Shown here in pieces: positions 54,176-62,667 of a stretch of 64,000 nucleotides of DNA. Where the stretch lies: the NCBI RefSeq assembly GCF_014042015.1, contig NZ_CP059493.1, forward strand, positions 1,302,001-1,366,000. Reading direction: 5' to 3'. A program made the position numbers and the translations under genes. The DNA is from Actinotalea sp. JY-7876. Its GTDB lineage: Bacteria > Actinomycetota > Actinomycetes > Actinomycetales > Cellulomonadaceae. Numbering within the stretch: position 1 is the stretch's first letter; the number at the start of each line of letters is the position of its first letter. Under the pieces are notes generated by a model, which was not told the origin of the DNA, did no database searches, and worked only from the letters and a program-made list of their open reading frames with translations.

Positions 54176-55519
54176 ATGACGGTGGCGACAGGTCCCGCGA
54201 CCGGCGGTCGCGGGACGCACAGGCGCGCGAGCCTGGTCCTCGTGGCGGCGTTCGTGGCGTACGCGATCGGCGTGCTGCACCGGGGCTCGCTGGGCGTGGC
54301 GAGCGTCGAGGCCACCGAGCGCTTCGGCGTCGGCGCCGCGGTGCTGTCGACCTTCGTCGTCGTCCAGCTGGGCGTCTACGCCGCGCTGCAGGTCCCGGCC
54401 GGGGTGCTCCTCGACCGCTTCGGGCCGCGCGTGATGATCGGCTCCGGCGCCGTGCTCATGGCGACGGGCCAGCTGCTGCTGGGTGTCGTGGAGGACCTCC
54501 CGGCGGCCTACGTGGCGCGCGTGCTCATCGGGGCGGGCGACGCGGCGACGTTCATCTCCGTCGTCCGGCTGGTGGCCGCCTGGTTCCCGGCCCGTCGGGT
54601 CCCGCTCCTGACCCAGCTCACAGGCATCGTGGGGCAGTCCGGGCAGGTGGCCGCGGCCGTGCCGCTCGTGGCCGTCCTGCACCTCGCCGGCTGGCAGACG
54701 GCGTTCGTCGGGCTCGCCGCGGTGGGCGCGATGGCGTCGGCGCTCGCGTTCGGCGTGGTGCGGGACGGTCCGCCCGGGACCGTCGTGCGCAGCGGCGGCG
54801 GGCTCCTGTCGCCGGTGCGCGAGGTGGCGCGCGTACCCGGCACCTGGCTCGGGTTCTGGTCGCACGCGCTGAGCCAGTTCAGCTTCACCGTGTTCGTGCT
54901 GCTGTGGGGCTACCCCTTCCTCACCGTGGCGCAGGGGCTGAGCCCCGCGCAGGCCGGTGGGCTGCTCACGCTCAACGCGCTCGCGGTCGTGGCGTCCGGT
55001 CCGGTCGTGGGGACGCTCACCGGGCGCCACCCGCTGCGCCGGTCGTGGATGGTGCTCACCATCGCCTTCGCGACCCTCGCCGCGTGGGTCGCCGTCCTCG
55101 TCCACCCGGGACGCAGCCCGCTGTGGTTGCTCGTGGTCCTCGTCGTGGTCCTCGGCGTCGGCGGGCCCGGCTCCGCCATCGGCTTCGACTACGCCCGGAC
55201 GTTCAACGCGAGCGGGCGGCTCGGGACCGCGACGGGCCTCGTCAACGTCGGGGGCTTCGCGGTCGCCGTCGTCTCGGTCCTCGCGGTCGGCGTGGTGCTC
55301 GACGTCGCCGCGACGCGCGGCGCGGCGCCGCTGTCGCTGGAGGCGTTCCGCCCCGCGTTCGCCGTCATGCTCCTGCCCTGGCTGGGGTGCCTGGCCGGTC
55401 TCCTCCTGAGCCGGCGGGCGACGCGGCGTGAGATGGCCTCCCGGGGCGTCGTCGTGCCCCCGGTGCGTGCGGTGCTCGCGCGGCGGCGCGGCGCGCGGGC
55501 GGCCGACGGGACGCCCTGA
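54176..55519 (+). CDS. Major facilitator superfamily transporter
   Basis: A 447-residue twelve-helix carrier. The motif-A-like loop is VLLDRFGPRVMIGSG after the second helix, and the fourth helix ARVLIGAGDAATFISVVRL resembles the nitrate/sugar-phosphate branch. A long cytoplasmic loop follows the sixth helix. A basic C-terminal tail (~425-447) ends the protein. Substrate unknown. It lies 16 bases after the PAC2 gene on the same strand, so the two may be co-transcribed. Confidence 0.9.
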   Translation: MTVATGPATGGRGTHRRASLVLVAAFVAYAIGVLHRGSLGVASVEATERFGVGAAVLSTFVVVQLGVYAALQVPAGVLLDRFGPRVMIGSGAVLMATGQLLLGVVEDLPAAYVARVLIGAGDAATFISVVRLVAAWFPARRVPLLTQLTGIVGQSGQVAAAVPLVAVLHLAGWQTAFVGLAAVGAMASALAFGVVRDGPPGTVVRSGGGLLSPVREVARVPGTWLGFWSHALSQFSFTVFVLLWGYPFLTVAQGLSPAQAGGLLTLNALAVVASGPVVGTLTGRHPLRRSWMVLTIAFATLAAWVAVLVHPGRSPLWLLVVLVVVLGVGGPGSAIGFDYARTFNASGRLGTATGLVNVGGFAVAVVSVLAVGVVLDVAATRGAAPLSLEAFRPAFAVMLLPWLGCLAGLLLSRRATRREMASRGVVVPPVRAVLARRRGARAADGTP

Positions 55520-55550
55520 AGCACCCAGATGGACCGCATTTGACTATGGC

Positions 55551-55569
55551 GCACGCGGGAGCCGCGTGC
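55551..55569 (+). repeat. Short perfect hairpin upstream of the cold-shock gene
   Basis: GCACGCGG-GAG-CCGCGTGC, an 8-bp perfect stem with 3-base loop, lies 32 bases after the MFS stop and 130 bases before the cold-shock start. A -35-like TTGACT is at 55540-55545. It may terminate the MFS transcript or lie at the start of the cold-shock leader. Confidence 0.55.
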
Positions 55570-55699
55570 GATGCTTTCCGCGTTGCGAGGGCTGACCTGT
55601 CCGGCACCGCCAGGACGTGGGACTAGCACTGCGGCACGAGGACCGGGCACAAGGTCGGGTCATCAGCGTCCCCCGGTTGGACAGAAGGACAGGCACAGC

Positions 55700-55903
55700 A
55701 TGGCGCAGGGATCTGTGAAGTGGTTCAACGGCGAGAAGGGCTACGGCTTCATCGCCCAGGACGGCGGCGGCGCCGACGTCTTCGTCCACTACTCCGCTAT
55801 CGAGACGCAGGGGTACCGCACGCTCGAGGAGGCCCAGCGGGTCGAGTTCGAGATCACGCAGGGTCCCAAGGGCCCCCAGGCCGAGAACGTCCGCCCGCTC
55901 TGA
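55700..55903 (+). CDS. Cold-shock protein
   Basis: A 67-residue single cold-shock domain with RNP1 KGYGFI and RNP2 VFVHYSAI, 67 residues being the typical length. It binds single-stranded RNA/DNA and melts mRNA structures. A roughly 180-base leader separates it from the MFS gene, like the long structured leaders of csp genes. The same frame stays open to 55571 but the upstream part has no cold-shock-like content, so the ATG at 55700 is right. Confidence 0.95.
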   Translation: MAQGSVKWFNGEKGYGFIAQDGGGADVFVHYSAIETQGYRTLEEAQRVEFEITQGPKGPQAENVRPL

Positions 55904-55918
55904 CGGACCTCGCACGGC

Positions 55919-55945
55919 GGCCGCGTCCCCTCAGGGGGCGCGGCC
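55919..55945. terminator. Terminator-like hairpin shared by csp and the converging gene
   Basis: GGCCGCGTCCCC-TCA-GGGGGCGCGGCC, a 12-bp stem with one G-T pair and loop TCA. It begins 16 bases after the csp stop. The loop bases are the TGA stop codon of the converging spermidine-synthase-like gene, so one hairpin can end both transcripts. Confidence 0.7.
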
Positions 55946-56863
55946 GTCGTCGTCTCCGGGCGTGACCTCGGGAGCCTCGTCGCGGAGCTGCGGCGAGGAG
56001 CCGGCGAAGGCGGCCAGCTCGTCGCCCGTGACGAGCGCGGCGGGCACCGGCAGCGTCCGCAGGTGCCGCGCGAGCGCGGGCGGCACGGGTCGCGTGGGCC
56101 CGCCGGGCGCGCGTCCGGCGATCACGAGGTTGCCGTAGCGGCGTCCGCGCAGCTGGCCGGGCTCCGCCACGAGCAGCACGTCGTCGAGGACGGCGCGCGC
56201 CGTCGCGACCTCGGCGCGCGCGGTGGTCAGCGGCGGGCGGTCGGCGCAGTTCGCCAGGTAGAGGCCACCCGGGCGGAGCACGCGGCACACCTCCTGCAGG
56301 AACTCGACGGTGCGCAGGTGCGCCGGCGTGACGTCGGGGGCGAAGACGTCGCGCACGACGACGTCGGCCGAGCCGGTCGGCAGCGCGGCGAGCACCGCGC
56401 GCGCCTCGCCCGCGCGCAGGCGCAGCCGTGGCGAGCGCGGGAGGGCGAACCAGGTCCGCACCAGTCGCAGGAGCTCGGCGTCGACGTCGACCGCGATCTG
56501 ACGGGAGCCGGGGCGCACCGCCTCCAGCCAGCGCGGGAGCGCGCAGCCGGCCGCGCCGAGGTGCACGGCGTCCAGGGGTGGGCCGCCCGCGTCGCGCCCG
56601 TGCGCGTCCGTGTCGGTGGTGTGCGTGAGGATCGCGGCCATGTGCTGCATGTACTCGAACTCGAGCCAGGTCGGGTCGTCGAGGTCCAGGTGGGAGCTCG
56701 GCACGCCGTTGACGAACAGCGTCACGGCGCGGGGGTCGTCCGGTGACCTGGTGACCTCCGCGGTCCCGGTCGCGATCGGCACGGGGCCGTCCGGGAGCTC
56801 CGGCGCGGCCGGCGGGGTCGCCGGGCGGCGACCTCGGGACTGGCGACGATCGGGCACCGGCAC
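55931..56863 (-). CDS. Spermidine synthase-like methyltransferase-fold protein
   Basis: A 310-residue soluble protein with a spermidine-synthase-like fold: YMQHMAAILTH, LDAVHLGAAGCALPRWL in place of the usual LxxGGGxG, AVDVDAELLRLVRTWF, and DVVVRDVFAPDVTPAHLRTVEFL. The Gly-rich motif is altered (GAAGCALP), and catalytic Asp residues are at DVFAPD. Actinobacterial members of this group have unknown substrates and may not make polyamines. Basic/Pro-rich N-terminus (~25 residues). Divergent from the SOS-controlled HEPN gene. Confidence 0.83.
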   Translation of the reverse strand: MPVPDRRQSRGRRPATPPAAPELPDGPVPIATGTAEVTRSPDDPRAVTLFVNGVPSSHLDLDDPTWLEFEYMQHMAAILTHTTDTDAHGRDAGGPPLDAVHLGAAGCALPRWLEAVRPGSRQIAVDVDAELLRLVRTWFALPRSPRLRLRAGEARAVLAALPTGSADVVVRDVFAPDVTPAHLRTVEFLQEVCRVLRPGGLYLANCADRPPLTTARAEVATARAVLDDVLLVAEPGQLRGRRYGNLVIAGRAPGGPTRPVPPALARHLRTLPVPAALVTGDELAAFAGSSPQLRDEAPEVTPGDDDGRAP

Positions 56864-56873
56864 ACGCTAGCCC

Positions 56874-56903
56874 TTGACGTGGCTCGAACAGGTGTTCGAT
56901 GAT
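56874..56903 (+). promoter_or_regulatory. SOS-controlled promoter of HEPN-dinB
   Basis: A perfect LexA site TCGAAC-AGGT-GTTCGA (56884-56899) lies between TTGACG (-35, 56874-56879) and GATGAT (-10-like, 56898-56903; 18-base spacer). It should make the HEPN-dinB operon damage-inducible. It is 20 bases from the start of the divergent spermidine-synthase-like gene and could affect it also. Confidence 0.87.
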
Positions 56904-56921
56904 GGCTGAGGAGGTGGAGCG

Positions 56922-57440
56922 ATGACGACGACGACGAGCACGGCGGGAGCCGCGACGCGGCGCCTGCGGGTCGGCGCCGGCGACGGCGGACCCCGCGTCC
57001 TGCGCGCGGTCGAGGGGGCGCAGGGTACGGAGCGCCCCGTGCCGCCGTCCGCCGTGGAGCTCCTGGCGCGGAGCGACGCGGAGCTGACGGCCGCGCAGCT
57101 CGCCGGCTCGGAGGAGGAGCGCTTCCTGCACGCCCACCTCGCCGCGCTGCGCGCGGGGGCGGCGCTGCTCGAGGTCACCGGGCGGCCCCGGCGTCGGCCG
57201 GTCCCGCGCACGGTCTGGGACATGGTCGCCGCGGTCGCCCCGGACTTGTCGCCCTGGACCACCTTCTTCGCCGGCGGGGCGCCGGTGCGGGCCGCGCTCG
57301 AGTCCGGCCGCGAGCACGAGGTCGGCGCGGAGCAGGCGGAGCGGACCGTGGCCGCCGCCGAGGACTTCCAGGACGCGGTGCGGCGGACGCTCGGCGCCGA
57401 CGCGGCGTCGCAGGGGCGGCTGGTGCTGCACGCGTCCTGA
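56922..57440 (+). CDS. SAV_6107-type HEPN domain protein
   Basis: A 172-residue helical protein matching the actinobacterial SAV_6107-type HEPN family, which is often next to dinB. The conserved helix is SEEERFLHAHLAALRAGAALL (R67, H70, H72), followed by RTVWDMVAAVAPDLSPWTTFFAGGAPVRAALE and a C-terminal helix. HEPN proteins are frequently RNases or RNA-binding partners; the usual R-x4-6-H site of the second half is not evident, although R67-x4-H72 has that spacing. It is the first gene behind a perfect SOS box and is followed 29 bases later by dinB. Confidence 0.84.
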   Translation: MTTTTSTAGAATRRLRVGAGDGGPRVLRAVEGAQGTERPVPPSAVELLARSDAELTAAQLAGSEEERFLHAHLAALRAGAALLEVTGRPRRRPVPRTVWDMVAAVAPDLSPWTTFFAGGAPVRAALESGREHEVGAEQAERTVAAAEDFQDAVRRTLGADAASQGRLVLHAS

Positions 57441-57469
57441 GAGGATCGGGGCATGGGCAGGACGAGCGG

Positions 57470-58735
57470 ATGAGTCGCACGCCGCCGCCGGCGGGGGTGA
57501 AGCGCAGCTGGGGGACCGACGAGGACGGCTGCTCGATCCTGCACGTCGACATGGACGCCTTCTTCGCCTCGGTGGAGCTGCTGCGCCGCCCGGAGTTGCG
57601 TGGCCGCCCCGTCATCGTCGGTGGGGACACGCGGTCGGTCGTGCTCGCGGCGACCTACGAGGCGCGCGCCTACGGCGTGCACTCGGCGATGCCGATGGCC
57701 CGCGCGCGGCGGCTGTGCCCGCAGGCCGTCGTGCTGCCGCCCGACCGAGCCGCCTACCTGCGGGCCTCGACGGCCGTGATGGCGATCCTGCGGGACGTCA
57801 CCGACGTCGTCGAGCAGGTGAGCGTCGACGAGGCGTTCCTCGATGTCTCGGGGGCGCGACGCCGGTTGGGACCACCCACGAGCATCGCCGCGCTGATCCG
57901 CGGGCACGTCCGTGAGCAGCTCGGTCTCCCGTGCTCGGTGGGGATCGCGAGCACCAAGTTCGTGGCGAAGCTGGCGTCCGGCTTCGCCAAGCCGGACGGC
58001 GTGCTGCTCGTGCCGCGGGACGCCACCGTCGAGCTGCTGCGCTCGCTGCCCGTCGGTGCCCTGTGGGGCGTGGGGGAGCGGACGCGGGACGCCCTCGCGC
58101 GGTGGGGCATCACGACGGTCGCGCAGCTCGCCGACGCCGACGTCGCGGTGGTGCAGCGCGCCGTCGGCAGGGCGACCGGTGCCCACCTGCACGACCTCGC
58201 GTGGGGCCGTGACCCCCGGCCCGTCGTGACGGAGCGCCAGGAGAAGAGCATCGGCGCCGAGACGACGTTCGAGCAGGACACCGCGGCCGTGGACGTGCTC
58301 GAGGGCCACCTCCTTCGGCTCGCGGACCGCTGCGCGAGCCAGCTCCGCGCCCGGGGGTACGTCGCCCGGACCGTCTCCCTCAAGGTGCGCACCGAGGACT
58401 TCACGACCCTGACCCGCTCGCGCACCCTCGGCACCCCGACCGACGTGGGCCGCGACCTGTACGCCGCGGCCAGGGACCTGCTCGGCGGCGTCGACCTCGG
58501 CGCCCGCCGCGTCCGGCTGCTCGGCGTGCGCGCCGAGGGCCTCGGCGAGGCCACCGCGCGACAGCTCACGCTGGAGGAAGCCGTCGACGACGCGTCCGAC
58601 GCGCGGCGGCGCGCCGAGCAGGCCATGGATGACGTCCGCCAGCGGTTCGGCGCGGGTGCGCTGGGTGCCGCGGCGCTCACGGTGGCGCGGGGACGGGGCT
58701 CAACTACCGCCCCAGCCGGGGAGGACCTATCCTGA
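57470..58735 (+). CDS. dinB: DNA polymerase IV (Y family)
   Basis: A 421-residue translesion polymerase. Metal ligands D27 (HVDMDAFFASVE) and D120-E121 (SVDEAFLD), a thumb helix-hairpin-helix (LPVGALWGVGERTRDALARWGI) and a little-finger domain. A beta-clamp-binding-like motif QLTLEE follows at the C-terminal part. It replicates past lesions with low fidelity. It is the second gene of the SOS-controlled HEPN-dinB operon. The N-terminus has 20 extra residues before the fold. Confidence 0.95.
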   Translation: MSRTPPPAGVKRSWGTDEDGCSILHVDMDAFFASVELLRRPELRGRPVIVGGDTRSVVLAATYEARAYGVHSAMPMARARRLCPQAVVLPPDRAAYLRASTAVMAILRDVTDVVEQVSVDEAFLDVSGARRRLGPPTSIAALIRGHVREQLGLPCSVGIASTKFVAKLASGFAKPDGVLLVPRDATVELLRSLPVGALWGVGERTRDALARWGITTVAQLADADVAVVQRAVGRATGAHLHDLAWGRDPRPVVTERQEKSIGAETTFEQDTAAVDVLEGHLLRLADRCASQLRARGYVARTVSLKVRTEDFTTLTRSRTLGTPTDVGRDLYAAARDLLGGVDLGARRVRLLGVRAEGLGEATARQLTLEEAVDDASDARRRAEQAMDDVRQRFGAGALGAAALTVARGRGSTTAPAGEDLS

Positions 58736-58771
58736 GGCTGTCCCAGTCCCACCGGCACCACGGAGGTAGCG

Positions 58772-59161
58772 ATGCCTCTGTCCGAGTACGAGCAGCGCGT
58801 ACTGGAGCAGATGGAGCGGCAGCTCACGTCTGACGACCCGAAGCTCGTGAACACCTTCCAGGGTGGCGGGGCGCGGACCGTGAAGCGATGGCTGCTCACC
58901 GGAGCCGGCGCCATCGCCGGCCTCACTGTTCTGGTGATCGGCGCGGCGACGAGCCAGCCGCTCGTGGGTGTCCTCGGCTTCATCGCCATGTTCGTCTCGG
59001 TCGTGCTCGCGTTCTCGCCGCCGCGGCGCCGCGGACCGGCGGGTGTCGTCTCGCAGGACGGGTCGGTGCGACCGCGCGCGAAGGCGCGGCCCGCGAACCG
59101 CGGCCTGGTCGCGCGGTTCGAGGAGCGCTGGGACCGCCGTCGCGACGAGCGAGGGCGCTGA
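58772..59161 (+). CDS. DUF3040 membrane protein
   Basis: A 129-residue protein of the actinobacterial DUF3040 family. The conserved N-terminus MPLSEYEQRVLEQMERQLTSDDPKL is followed by two membrane helices (~residues 39-60 and 63-82) and a basic tail. It usually sits near dinB and mraZ, as here. Function unknown. It has an ACGGAGGTAGC ribosome-binding site. Confidence 0.92.
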   Translation: MPLSEYEQRVLEQMERQLTSDDPKLVNTFQGGGARTVKRWLLTGAGAIAGLTVLVIGAATSQPLVGVLGFIAMFVSVVLAFSPPRRRGPAGVVSQDGSVRPRAKARPANRGLVARFEERWDRRRDERGR

Positions 59162-59180
59162 CCGCCGTCGGCCCGCCCGC

Positions 59181-61388
59181 TCAGCGGGTCGCCGTCGGCT
59201 GCCGACGTCTCGGCTCGGCCTGGTCGGACCCGGCCTCGACGGGCCGCAGCACCGCCTCGACCCATCCCTGGAGCGCGTCGACGTCCCACTCCACGGGTCC
59301 GGGGGCGTAGCGGCTGCGTTCGACGACGTCCACGAGGCGGTCGGCCGCCTCGAGCGCCTGCGCGTGTGCCGCCGGGTCCTGGTCCGGCAGGTCGTCGCGC
59401 AGACGGGCCGCCACCTGGCGGGGCGTCGCCGAGTCGCTCCAGGAGATCCCCGCCTTCGTGAGCCGGGCGCGCAGCAGCGCCCACCAGCCCTCCGGCTCGG
59501 TGGGCAGCCGAGGGCCGCGCCGCCGGCGGCGGGTGCGCCAGGCGAGGGCGCCGAGCGCGAGCGCCAGTCCGAGCGTCACGCTCGCGCCCACCACGAGCCA
59601 GGTCGGGACGCTCGCCGTGCCGATGCCGACCTGCCCGTCCGTGCCCGGGTCCTCCTGCCCCGGCGCGACGGGAGCGGCGGCGGGCGCGGACGCCGACGCC
59701 GACGGCTCCGCCTCCTCGGGCGTGATCGGCAGCCCCGCGAAGGGGTCGGCGTAGGACGGCGGGGCGCCGGTCTGGACGGCGGGGGTCGGCTCGAAGCGCA
59801 CCCAGCCGGCGTCGGCGAAGTAGAGCTCCGGCCAGGCGTGGGCCTGCCGGCCGGACACGACGAACTCCCCGACGACGTCACGGCTGGCCGTGCCCGGGAG
59901 GAACCCGACGGCGAGGCGGGCGGGGATCCCGAGGGTCCGCGCCATGACCGTCATGCCGGTCGCGAACTGCACGCAGTAGCCGGACCTCTGCGTGAGGAAG
60001 TCCCAGACTGCGTCCTCGGTCTCCGGCGGCGGGACCCGCGTGTCGTACCGGAAGCTGCGGCCGTCGCGGAAGAACGACTGCAGGGCGAGCGCCTGGTCGT
60101 AGGCGGTGTCCTCCTGAGCGGTCACCTCCTGCGCGAGGGCGCGGATCTGGTCGGCGTGGGGCGAGTCGGGGAGCGTGCGCGTCGGGTCGTCCGGTGCGAC
60201 GACGCCCACCGTGTCGGCACGCAGCGTCTCCGCGGACAGGTCGCGGGCGGCGATGGTGACCTCGTAGGACAGGCCCTGCGTCGAGCGGCCTCCTCCGGCC
60301 ACCACCTCGTCCCGCGCCGCGTCGTAGTACCAGGAGCCGGCGAGCTCGAGCGCGCGGGGCTCCGTCGGTACGGGGAGGCGGTCCTGCTGGAGGTCGCCCA
60401 CCCGGACGCTGAGGCGCTCGAGCGCCTCGTCCGGGGCGGCGGGCAGGTCGACCGGCCACAGCACGCCGTCGGCGGCGGTGAGCTCCTCGGCCGGGGTGCG
60501 CTGCCACTCCCGACCGTCGAACTCGACCATCGTGTACATCCGCAGCGGTCCGACGCGCTCCGCGTCCGTGGTGTAGGTCAGCACCGGGCGGTCCGACCGC
60601 GCCCCCAGGCTCGAGCGCATGTCCAGGTCGGTCGACAGGCGCAGGGGCCCGTCGACGCCCGCCCCGCCCCACGAGCCGGGCAGGCGCATCGACCCGTAGC
60701 CGGGAAGCGCCGCGACGGCCGGTCCGACGGCGACCGCCAGCACGCCCACGACGACGGCGACGCCGAGCGCGGGAGCGGCGTCGCGCCCTCCCGTCGCCCG
60801 CGGTGCCGGGGCGCGGGTGAGGGTGAGCAGGAGGAGGTACGCCGCACCGCCGACGACCATCGCGACCACCCCGGGGTCGCGCTCGAAGGCCAGGACGGGC
60901 ACCCACAGGCCGAGCAGCGGCAGGCCGGCGAGCCCGGCGCGCCCGAGCGCCAGCGCGAGCGCGTCCGTGACGAGCACGACCGCGACCGTGCCCGCCACGA
61001 CGAGCAGCTCGAGCCCGCGCGAGGGGGCGACGGGGATCCGGCCGTCCACGACGGCGTCCGCGCCCGCAGCCGCGAGGCGCAGCAGCCGGTCGAACGTCGC
61101 CGGGGTCGGGAGCGGCAGCCCCGGCGTGCTCGACGCGCCGCCGTACAGGGACACGAGCACGACGAGCCCCGCGACCAGGCCACAGACCGACGGCGTCACG
61201 CGGGACCTGCTCACGTGCCGGACCCCGGCGACGGCCGCGGCGACCAGCACGGCGACCACCGTCGCGACCGGGCGCCAGGGCCCGGGCGCGATCAGCGCGC
61301 CGAGCGACGCCACGCCGGCGCTCGCGGCCACCGCCACGAGTCCGGCGCCGACCCAGACCGCCCGGCCCGCGACGGGCGGGGCGCTCAT
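59181..61388 (-). CDS. Transglutaminase-like membrane protein, TgpA family
   Basis: A 735-residue protein: about six N-terminal membrane helices (~10-240), a DUF3488-like extracellular region, the transglutaminase core with catalytic Cys472 (GYCVQFATG), His517 (RQAHAWPELY) and Asp526, a Pro/Ala linker, one further membrane helix (~610-632) and a cytoplasmic DUF4129-like tail. With DUF58 and MoxR it forms the moxR-DUF58-tgpA operon found widely in bacteria; these modules are thought to remodel or activate cell-envelope proteins. ATG overlaps the DUF58 stop. Confidence 0.9.
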   Translation of the reverse strand: MSAPPVAGRAVWVGAGLVAVAASAGVASLGALIAPGPWRPVATVVAVLVAAAVAGVRHVSRSRVTPSVCGLVAGLVVLVSLYGGASSTPGLPLPTPATFDRLLRLAAAGADAVVDGRIPVAPSRGLELLVVAGTVAVVLVTDALALALGRAGLAGLPLLGLWVPVLAFERDPGVVAMVVGGAAYLLLLTLTRAPAPRATGGRDAAPALGVAVVVGVLAVAVGPAVAALPGYGSMRLPGSWGGAGVDGPLRLSTDLDMRSSLGARSDRPVLTYTTDAERVGPLRMYTMVEFDGREWQRTPAEELTAADGVLWPVDLPAAPDEALERLSVRVGDLQQDRLPVPTEPRALELAGSWYYDAARDEVVAGGGRSTQGLSYEVTIAARDLSAETLRADTVGVVAPDDPTRTLPDSPHADQIRALAQEVTAQEDTAYDQALALQSFFRDGRSFRYDTRVPPPETEDAVWDFLTQRSGYCVQFATGMTVMARTLGIPARLAVGFLPGTASRDVVGEFVVSGRQAHAWPELYFADAGWVRFEPTPAVQTGAPPSYADPFAGLPITPEEAEPSASASAPAAAPVAPGQEDPGTDGQVGIGTASVPTWLVVGASVTLGLALALGALAWRTRRRRRGPRLPTEPEGWWALLRARLTKAGISWSDSATPRQVAARLRDDLPDQDPAAHAQALEAADRLVDVVERSRYAPGPVEWDVDALQGWVEAVLRPVEAGSDQAEPRRRQPTATR

Positions 61389-62662
61389 CGCGCCGCCCCG
61401 ACCCGGTCGTCGGAGTCGAGCAGCCGGTGCCAGCACGCCGTGAGGTCCTCGCCCGGGCGGACCGCGCACGCCGTCCAGCCCGCGCGCCGCAGCGCGCGCA
61501 GCGTGCGGGCCTCGTCGGTCGTCGGCGTGCCGTCGGGACCCGAGCCCGTGGTGCGGACCATGGCCCAGCCGACGCTCAGGTCGCCGATGCGCGCGAGCGT
61601 CGTCAGCGTGTCGACCTCGAGCGCGCCGACGACCGCGAAGACCAGCTCCGCACCGCGGCCCTGCTCGCTGAGGGTGTCCACGGCCGTGAGGAGCCACGAG
61701 GTGCGGGTCGCCGGGCTGGTGGGGCGGACGAGGTCGACGGCCTGGTCGAGGAGGGCCGCCGCGGCCGTGCCGTCGGCGTCGGCGCGGTGGTGGTCGCGTG
61801 CCGCCCCCAGGGCGTCACCGCCGAGCAGGCGCACGTGGTGGCCGGCACCCGCGAGCGCGAGCGCGATCGACGCGCCCAGCGAGATCGTCCACTCGGCACC
61901 GGCGTCGTCCACCGGCAGGTCGAGGAGCACGCTCGCGGGCCGGCGGCCCGCGCGCTCGTCCTGGCGCACCATGAGCTGGCCGCGACGGGCGCTGCTGCGC
62001 CAGTGCACCCGCCGCAGGTCGTCGCCCGTCCGGTAGTCGCGCAGGGACGAGTCGTCGGCCGCGGCGGTGCGCGCGCCCAGCGACGCCCGGTCGGCGTCGG
62101 TCGCGGCTGCCCCGTGCGCGACGGGCAGCACGGCGGTCGCCGGCCGGACGGCGACGAGCATCGCCTCGCCCAGCGCCCCGCGCCACCGGGCGACACCGAA
62201 GAGGTCGTGGCGTTGGACCTCGAGCGGCCCCACGGGCCAGCGGCCACGGCGTTGCGGCTCGATCGCGTAGCGCAGGCCGAGGCGCCCCGGCGACCGCTGG
62301 ACCCGCGCCCGCAGCGGCCGGGGTCCCGAGAGCTCTCGCGCCGCGCGCTCCGCGATCTGCAGCCGGTCGAGCCGGTGCGCGCCGCTCGTGCTCGTGACGT
62401 CGACGTGGACCGTCGCCGGCTCGCCCCGCGTCACGGGGTGCGGGACCACGTGCCGGGTCAGGGCGAGGCGCCCGCGTCCCTGCAGCCGGCCCTCCATGAC
62501 CAGGGAGCCGACCGCGGCGGCCACGACGAGGAGGAGCAGGGCGCCGATCTGGGTGACCAGGCGGACGCCGGTGAGCGCTCCCGAGACCGCCGTCACGGCG
62601 CCCACGGCGCCCAGCGCGGCACCCCGGCCGGTCGGGCGGACTCCGCGCAGCGCCTCCCTCAT
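61385..62662 (-). CDS. DUF58 protein
   Basis: A 425-residue protein with two membrane helices near the N-terminus (~15-35, 38-58) and a DUF58 / von Willebrand factor-like domain: GDDLRRVHWRSSARRGQLMVRQDE is the signature. A vWA-like metal site appears in SVLLDLPVDDAG. DUF58 proteins work with MoxR ATPases. The gene lies five bases after moxR and overlaps tgpA (ATGA), so expression is coupled. Confidence 0.9.
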   Translation of the reverse strand: MREALRGVRPTGRGAALGAVGAVTAVSGALTGVRLVTQIGALLLLVVAAAVGSLVMEGRLQGRGRLALTRHVVPHPVTRGEPATVHVDVTSTSGAHRLDRLQIAERAARELSGPRPLRARVQRSPGRLGLRYAIEPQRRGRWPVGPLEVQRHDLFGVARWRGALGEAMLVAVRPATAVLPVAHGAAATDADRASLGARTAAADDSSLRDYRTGDDLRRVHWRSSARRGQLMVRQDERAGRRPASVLLDLPVDDAGAEWTISLGASIALALAGAGHHVRLLGGDALGAARDHHRADADGTAAAALLDQAVDLVRPTSPATRTSWLLTAVDTLSEQGRGAELVFAVVGALEVDTLTTLARIGDLSVGWAMVRTTGSGPDGTPTTDEARTLRALRRAGWTACAVRPGEDLTACWHRLLDSDDRVGAAR

Positions 62663-62667
62663 CCGCC

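Noticed and set aside
55571-55699. N-terminal extension of the cold-shock protein
   Set aside because: The frame is open, but cold-shock proteins are about 67 residues and the upstream codons look like untranslated leader.
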